A stretch of DNA of 41,518 bases from contig JARGFR010000008.1 of the NCBI GenBank assembly GCA_029210985.1, positions 1 to 41,518 on the forward strand, in the 5' to 3' direction. Source of the DNA: Spirochaetaceae bacterium (GTDB taxonomy: Bacteria > Spirochaetota > Spirochaetia > DSM-2461). The position numbers were made by a program, and so were the translations under genes. Below are positions 36,680 through 41,518 of this stretch, piece after piece; the first letter of the stretch is position 1, and every line of letters starts with the position of its first letter. The notes below the pieces were generated by a model. That model did not search any database and was not told where the DNA came from. It was given only the letters and a program-made list of their open reading frames with translations.

Positions 36680-37999
36680 TTATTCGGGCCAAGACGCGTC
36701 GATGGCGGTCAGAGCCTCATCAAGGGATTTGCTCCCCGATACATATGCGGTCATTTCCTTCCAGAATGAACCGGCTCCCACGGCGCCAGGCATCAAGTCG
36801 GAACCGTCAAACCGGACGCTGGTGGCGTTCTGAATCACTTCCGCCACTTTCCTGTCCACCTCGTTGCTGTACCAGTCGAGGTTGGAATCCTTATGCGGGG
36901 AAATGGCGCCGCCGGCTTTCACCCATGCTTCGACTGAGGCACCCGTGGCGAAATGCTGCATCACCATACGGACTTCCGGCCTGTCGTTGAACATGGCGTA
37001 GATGTCGCCGGCCACCAGGACCGGGCGTCCATATTGAGGATCCACGCTCGGCAGATAGAAGAAGTCGTAATCGACTCCGGCTACGGTGTTGTCCGGGAAG
37101 AAACTCGTGATGAAGTTGCCCTGTTTGTGGAGCCAAGCTTTGGGAGGCTCTTCGAACATCACCTTCGGTGCGTCACCGAAACTCGTGGTGGCGATACCGC
37201 TGCGGCCTCCATAAACCATACCCTCGGTGAACCAGATGTCCGTTACGGCCTTAATGGCCCGGCGTACTTCTGGAGAATCGAATTTCAGCTCGCCCTTCAC
37301 CCATTTGTCATAATTCTCGAGGCTTGTCGTGCGAAGCATCATCTCTTCCACCCAGTCGGTCATGGCCCAGCCGGTGGCGGCACCGGACTCGATACCCACG
37401 GCCCAGGGCGAGTCGCCGTCGGCCAGGATGGTGTTTTGCAGTTCCACCAGTTCATCCCACGTTTCGGGGACTTGATAGCCCGCGGCATCAAACGCGGCCT
37501 TGTTGTACCAGACCAGGGATTTGCCGTTCACACGGCCCCAGATACCGGCCATGATGGGTCCGTTCGGGGATTCCATTGTACCCATGTCCAGCCAGCTCTG
37601 GATGTAGTTGGCCTTCACCTTGTCCATATCGAGGACTTTGTTCAGGTCGATGACTTTGCCTTTGCTGACGAAGTTGGCCAGGAGACCCGGTTGAGGGAAA
37701 TCGACGATGTCGGGGGGATTTCCTCCCTCGATGGCAATGGCGATGGAGGCCTCAAATTCCTTGGAGCCCTCATACTGGATGTCGATACCGGTCTCATCCT
37801 CGAAGGATTTGATTGACTGTTCGAACTTCACCGCGTCATTGTCGGTGAAGGGTCCGGACATCGTGACCACGGTTCCGCGCACATCGGCGTAAGGATCGTC
37901 GGCTTTCGGTTCTTCAACGACTTCTTCTTTCTTGCAGCCGACGAAAACCAGCGAGGTGATCAGCAGTATACCGAATACCACTAATACGACTTTCTTCAT
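36680..37999 (-). CDS. Carbohydrate ABC transporter substrate-binding lipoprotein (AglE-like)
   Basis: Lipoprotein signal 'MKKVVLVVFGILLITSLVFVGCKKEE'; family-1 SBP features 'TMSGPFTDNDAVKFEQSIKSFEDETGIDIQYEGSKEFEASIAIAIEGGNPPDIVDFPQPGLLANFV'. ATG at 37999 preferred over track 38050. Confidence 0.94.
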   Translation of the reverse strand: MKKVVLVVFGILLITSLVFVGCKKEEVVEEPKADDPYADVRGTVVTMSGPFTDNDAVKFEQSIKSFEDETGIDIQYEGSKEFEASIAIAIEGGNPPDIVDFPQPGLLANFVSKGKVIDLNKVLDMDKVKANYIQSWLDMGTMESPNGPIMAGIWGRVNGKSLVWYNKAAFDAAGYQVPETWDELVELQNTILADGDSPWAVGIESGAATGWAMTDWVEEMMLRTTSLENYDKWVKGELKFDSPEVRRAIKAVTDIWFTEGMVYGGRSGIATTSFGDAPKVMFEEPPKAWLHKQGNFITSFFPDNTVAGVDYDFFYLPSVDPQYGRPVLVAGDIYAMFNDRPEVRMVMQHFATGASVEAWVKAGGAISPHKDSNLDWYSNEVDRKVAEVIQNATSVRFDGSDLMPGAVGAGSFWKEMTAYVSGSKSLDEALTAIDASWPE

Positions 38000-38046
38000 A
38001 TAAAACTCCTTTCCTATTATCGGCCTTAGGGCCGTAGGGTTCTTGT

Positions 38047-39102
38047 TCATGTGGTAGATCTCTCTACCAGGCCAACCTGAAGGTTTACCTTCTGTATGGC
38101 CTTACTCTTACCTGAGATACGTTCCAGGAGCAGTCCGGCCGAAATGCGTCCCGAGTCTCCCAAGTGCTGTGTGATGGTGGAAATTTCCATCCATCCGGTG
38201 GCTTCGATGTCGTCAAATCCGAGCACGGCCAACTCTTCCGGTACTCGGACACCGCATTCACGGGCGGCTCGAAAAGCGCCGATGGCTTGGAGATCGGACA
38301 TGGCGAATATCGCCCGAGGTGGATTTGTTGAGTTCAGGAGCTTTTCGACGACTGTTTGTGCGTCTCGCACGTTTGTATCCGATTCGATAATGGCCGAAGA
38401 ATCGATGTTCTTTCCGGCAGCGGACAATGTTTCCCGGAATCCTTTCAGGCGAACGTCCGACGGGTGAAGGCTGTAGGAGATATCACGATTCCGATCTCCG
38501 ATATAGGCGCAGGGGAAATAATCCTTCTTTAGAAACAGCTCGGCGGCAATCCGACCACCTTGATAATCGTCGGCAAGAACGCGGGAGTAATTCTCATCGT
38601 CGGTTTCCACCATGGTGATGTGAAGTCCGGATGCTGAGAGTATTCGATGCTGCTCTTCGGTCAGCCGAACGGACATCAGGATGAGGCCGTCGATACGTCT
38701 TGTGAAGGGAACCGAGGTGAGGTATTCGTCGAGTTGTTCAGGGTTTTCTATGGTATATATAACGACTTCGAATTGATTCGATCTCAAGACGGGTATCATT
38801 CCCTCGAGACGCTCGACGAAGGAAGGTGCGGGATAGAAAGGAGTGAGAACTCCAATTCGTCCGACATGACGACTTGCGCGGCTACCGGTGTTTCCGTGCG
38901 GTATGTAGTCAAGTTTTTCCATAGCATCGGCAATTCGGGAAGCCGTACCCGCTTTGACGCTACTTGTGCTGTTGAGGTATCGGGATACCGTCGTGATACT
39001 CACACCGGCCTCGGAAGCGACATCGTAAATAGTTGGTCGTTTTATCAATCGTTTTTTCATCCGGCGTCGCTGGAACTGGACTAAAGATGAAAGTTCTTTC
39101 AT
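38047..39102 (-). CDS. LacI-family transcriptional regulator
   Basis: 'RPTIYDVASEAGVSITTVSRYLNSTSSVKAGTASRIADAMEKLDYIPH'. Start uncertain: ATG 39102 lies inside an inverted repeat; ATG 39060 (MKKRLIKRPTIYDVA) is an alternative. Confidence 0.93.
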   Translation of the reverse strand: MKELSSLVQFQRRRMKKRLIKRPTIYDVASEAGVSITTVSRYLNSTSSVKAGTASRIADAMEKLDYIPHGNTGSRASRHVGRIGVLTPFYPAPSFVERLEGMIPVLRSNQFEVVIYTIENPEQLDEYLTSVPFTRRIDGLILMSVRLTEEQHRILSASGLHITMVETDDENYSRVLADDYQGGRIAAELFLKKDYFPCAYIGDRNRDISYSLHPSDVRLKGFRETLSAAGKNIDSSAIIESDTNVRDAQTVVEKLLNSTNPPRAIFAMSDLQAIGAFRAARECGVRVPEELAVLGFDDIEATGWMEISTITQHLGDSGRISAGLLLERISGKSKAIQKVNLQVGLVERSTT

Positions 39103-39110
39103 CTTTAGTC
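39079..39110. promoter_or_regulatory. Perfect 15-bp inverted repeat, candidate LacI operator or mRNA hairpin
   Basis: GACTAAAGATGAAAG-TT-CTTTCATCTTTAGTC. Confidence 0.8.
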
Positions 39111-39140
39111 ATCTTAAACGGCTGAAATCCTGGAAGTCAA
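39111..39140 (-). promoter_or_regulatory. Sigma70-like promoter for lacI-importer operon
   Basis: Minus strand TTGACT-N18-TAAGAT, immediately upstream of the inverted repeat. Confidence 0.55.
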
Positions 39141-39328
39141 TGGTCTTCTTTCATAGAAATGCGCATTCCGGTCAATAAATTTTCATTTGAGTAATTCCGG
39201 TAAGCCGGACTGCTATTCTTGGCTGAGAGGTGCTTAAATACCATATTATGCCTTTATATCCGTTCTTAGCTTTGTATGGTGAAACAAAATGTCCGTTTTT
39301 CATCAGTGTTTCGAACCGTATCAATTTC

Positions 39329-39357
39329 TTGACGCGTCATCGTGAACGACGTATTCT
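39329..39357 (+). promoter_or_regulatory. Sigma70-like promoter for GH65 gene
   Basis: TTGACG-N17-TATTCT, -10 ends 30 bp before the GTG start at 39388. Confidence 0.65.
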
Positions 39358-39359
39358 GT

Positions 39360-39371
39360 GAAAGCTCTTTC
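39360..39371. promoter_or_regulatory. Candidate LacI-family operator at the GH65 promoter
   Basis: GAAAG-CT-CTTTC directly after the -10; same core as in the 39079-39110 repeat (TGAAAGCTCTTTC vs TGAAAGTTCTTTC). Confidence 0.55.
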
Positions 39372-39387
39372 TAAATGAGAGGTTTAT

Positions 39388-41518
39388 GTGTCGCATAAGG
39401 TGCTCAAAACTCACCAATACAATCCGGTAAACCTTGCCTTGGAGGAAACTCTCTTCCATACGGCCAATGGGCGAATTGGAGTTAGGGCGAATTTCGAAGA
39501 AGGGTATGATGAGGGTATCGTCGGTATCCGAGGAAGTTACCTTAACGCGTTCTTCGACACCCACCGCATCGTACATCCGGAGAAACTTTTCGGATTTCCA
39601 GAGATTGGCGAGAAGATACTTAATGTTACAGACGTCCAGTGTATCGATGTTCAAATAGAGGGGCGCAAAGTCACAATCACCCCTGAAAACGTATCGGAGT
39701 ATTCACGAGCGATGGATATGGGAAGAGGTGAAGCATCCAGATCCTTCACCTGGACCGACGGAGGAAAACCGCTAATCAAATTTGATATACGTCGTTTAGC
39801 CTCTTTTCTTCGGCGGGAGGTGTTCGCCTTGTCATATTCGGTAACCGCGATTGAACCCGTTCGCTTCCAACTGCAGTCCATCGTCAATGGTGAGGTGAGC
39901 AATTTCTTCGATCCGTCGGATCCGCGTGTGGCCGGTGAGGCTTACCGGACGCTCATCATCGACAAATCCGAAATCGACGGCAATCGATTGACGATGGAAT
40001 CGTACACGCAGCAGATAGGGCACCGTCTTTTCGTTCAGTCCGATCACCGTATCATCACCGATACAGGCCGTGTCGAAAAACCGAAGTCCCATATGGATTC
40101 CGGTGTATTGGCCTTAGTTTGGGAAGCTGCTTTAACCCCGGGCGAGTCGATTACTCTGGAGAAAATTTCTACATTTCGGGACTCAAGACGATTTCCCGAT
40201 GAAGATGAGCGGTGTCGTGATTACTGGAACGGCATCGATGTTCCACCGTACAAAGTGTTGGCTGAGGAGCAGGTCGTGTATGTTGAGGAGTTCTGGGAGA
40301 AAGCGGCGGTAGATATCGATGGCGACGATGCGGCGGCCGCTAATTTGAATTTCAATATATACCAGTTGTTCCAATCGACACCATCGGATAATCGAGCCGG
40401 TATTCCCGCCAAGGGATTGAGCGGCGAAGGTTACGAAGGACACTACTTCTGGGATACGGAAATTTATATGTTTCCTTTCTTGCTGTACACCCGTCCCGAA
40501 GCGGCCCGCAGCATCCTGCTCTTTCGTCATTCGACTCTTCCCGGCGCCAGAGAACAAGCACGAATCCTGGGGCATCAACGTGGTGCGGCCTATCCCTGGC
40601 GGACCATCTCAGGGCGTGAATGTTCGGCTTATTATCCCTCTGGAAGTGCTCAGTATCACATCAACGCCGATATCGCCTATGCGGTAATACGTTACTGGGA
40701 AGCCACTGAAGATGATGTATTTATCAGGGACTTCGGGGCGGAGATCCTTTTCGAAACGGCAAGAATCTGGTTGGAATTGGGAAACTTTTCCGACGGCCGG
40801 TTCCACATTCACGGGGTGACGGGGCCGGATGAGTACACCTGTTTGGTGAACGACAACTACTTCACCAACCAGATGGCCCGCAAGAATCTTCAATCCGCCG
40901 TTGACGTATACGCATGGATGGACTCTCATTTCCCGGTAGAACTTACTAGGCTGTCCGATACCCTCAAACTGGATCGGGCCGAAACCCAGGACTGGGAAAG
41001 TGCCGCCGACCGTATGTATCTGCCCTACGATGCGGTACGCAATCTGAATCCTCAGGACGAGTCCTTTCTCCGTAAGCCTATGTGGGATTTTTCATCCACA
41101 CCGCCCGATAATCATCCTCTGCTGTTGCATTATCACCACATGACACTCTCCCGGTTTCAAGTCTGTAAGCAGGCGGATACGGTTCTGGCTTATGTGCTGC
41201 TGAACCCACCGGAGAAAGATTCCACTATTAGGAAGAGTTTTCACTACTACGAGGGTGTGACCACTCATGATTCCTCTCTTTCCTATGCGGCTTTCGCGAT
41301 TTTGGCGGCTCGATTGGGAGAACCCGAGAAGGCTTATGAGTACTTTTCGCGAACCGTCTCGCTGGATTTGAACGACACTCATGGCAATACAAAGGATGGA
41401 ATTCACGCGGCGAATATGGGTGGCGCCTGGATGGCGGCGGTTTGGGGGTTCGGCGGGTTTTTTCCGGACGGTTCCCTTCCTACCTTTCGTCCTGTTCTTC
41501 CGTCCAAATGGAAACGGC
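39388..41518 (+). CDS. Glycoside hydrolase family 65 phosphorylase (maltose/trehalose/kojibiose phosphorylase-like), 3' end outside window
   Basis: GTG start with GAGAGG upstream; open to window end. 'NPVNLALEETLFHTANGRIGVRANFEEGYDEGIVGIRGSYLNAFFD', 'GLSGEGYEGHYFWDTEIYMFPFLLYTRPEAARS', 'GAAYPWRTISGREC', 'HIHGVTGPDEYTCLVNDNYFTN', 'LPTFRPVLPSKWKR'. Not in the ORF track. Confidence 0.95.
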   Translation, partial: MSHKVLKTHQYNPVNLALEETLFHTANGRIGVRANFEEGYDEGIVGIRGSYLNAFFDTHRIVHPEKLFGFPEIGEKILNVTDVQCIDVQIEGRKVTITPENVSEYSRAMDMGRGEASRSFTWTDGGKPLIKFDIRRLASFLRREVFALSYSVTAIEPVRFQLQSIVNGEVSNFFDPSDPRVAGEAYRTLIIDKSEIDGNRLTMESYTQQIGHRLFVQSDHRIITDTGRVEKPKSHMDSGVLALVWEAALTPGESITLEKISTFRDSRRFPDEDERCRDYWNGIDVPPYKVLAEEQVVYVEEFWEKAAVDIDGDDAAAANLNFNIYQLFQSTPSDNRAGIPAKGLSGEGYEGHYFWDTEIYMFPFLLYTRPEAARSILLFRHSTLPGAREQARILGHQRGAAYPWRTISGRECSAYYPSGSAQYHINADIAYAVIRYWEATEDDVFIRDFGAEILFETARIWLELGNFSDGRFHIHGVTGPDEYTCLVNDNYFTNQMARKNLQSAVDVYAWMDSHFPVELTRLSDTLKLDRAETQDWESAADRMYLPYDAVRNLNPQDESFLRKPMWDFSSTPPDNHPLLLHYHHMTLSRFQVCKQADTVLAYVLLNPPEKDSTIRKSFHYYEGVTTHDSSLSYAAFAILAARLGEPEKAYEYFSRTVSLDLNDTHGNTKDGIHAANMGGAWMAAVWGFGGFFPDGSLPTFRPVLPSKWKR

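Noticed and set aside
36953-37816. 287-aa plus-strand ORF
   Set aside because: Antisense to the substrate-binding protein gene.
1-41518. CRISPR array, prophage, transposase, toxin-antitoxin or defence system
   Set aside because: No repeat-spacer structure, integrase, transposase or defence-family motifs were recognised on either strand by eye; a systematic search was not possible.

Overview
This 41.5 kb window looks like ordinary chromosome from a free-living spirochaete. The lineage is inferred from a DUF4954-like protein, a eukaryote-type hexokinase and the general gene mix; no phylogeny was run. I see no phage, transposon, CRISPR array or recognisable defence island. Main contents, left to right: xylose module (AraC regulator, xylB, xylA) with a pseudokinase-like gene coupled to the regulator; a GGDEF protein with a large insertion; a GNSL-variant SGNH hydrolase; a HAD phosphatase; lgt; tkt; a cluster of AMMECR1, NFACT/RqcH-like and macro-domain genes; an ankyrin lipoprotein-like gene; gamma-carbonic anhydrase; rlmH; hexokinase; a stand-alone REC and a hybrid histidine kinase; an RNB exonuclease; tRNA-Phe(GAA); a decaying ABC-2 exporter operon with a TetR regulator; a CLC channel homologue; DUF4954; a Gfo/Idh/MocA oxidoreductase; a phosphodiesterase; pcm; and an alpha-glucoside-type ABC importer/LacI operon divergent from a GH65 phosphorylase that runs off the window. 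The GH65 ORF is missing from the supplied track. Strongest observations: (1) the ABC exporter carries three independent lesions, namely a +1 nt frameshift plus an in-frame TAA in the ATPase and an in-frame TAG in the first permease, next to an apparently intact second permease, TetR gene and TetR-type operator; (2) matching TGAAAGYTCTTTC operator-like elements lie at the predicted start points of two divergent sigma70-like promoters (lacI operon and GH65), one inside a perfect 15-bp inverted repeat that also covers the annotated lacI start; (3) a GGDEF domain split by a large insertion; (4) a CLC homologue apparently lacking the gating glutamate. I did not find a convincing wholly new multi-gene system.
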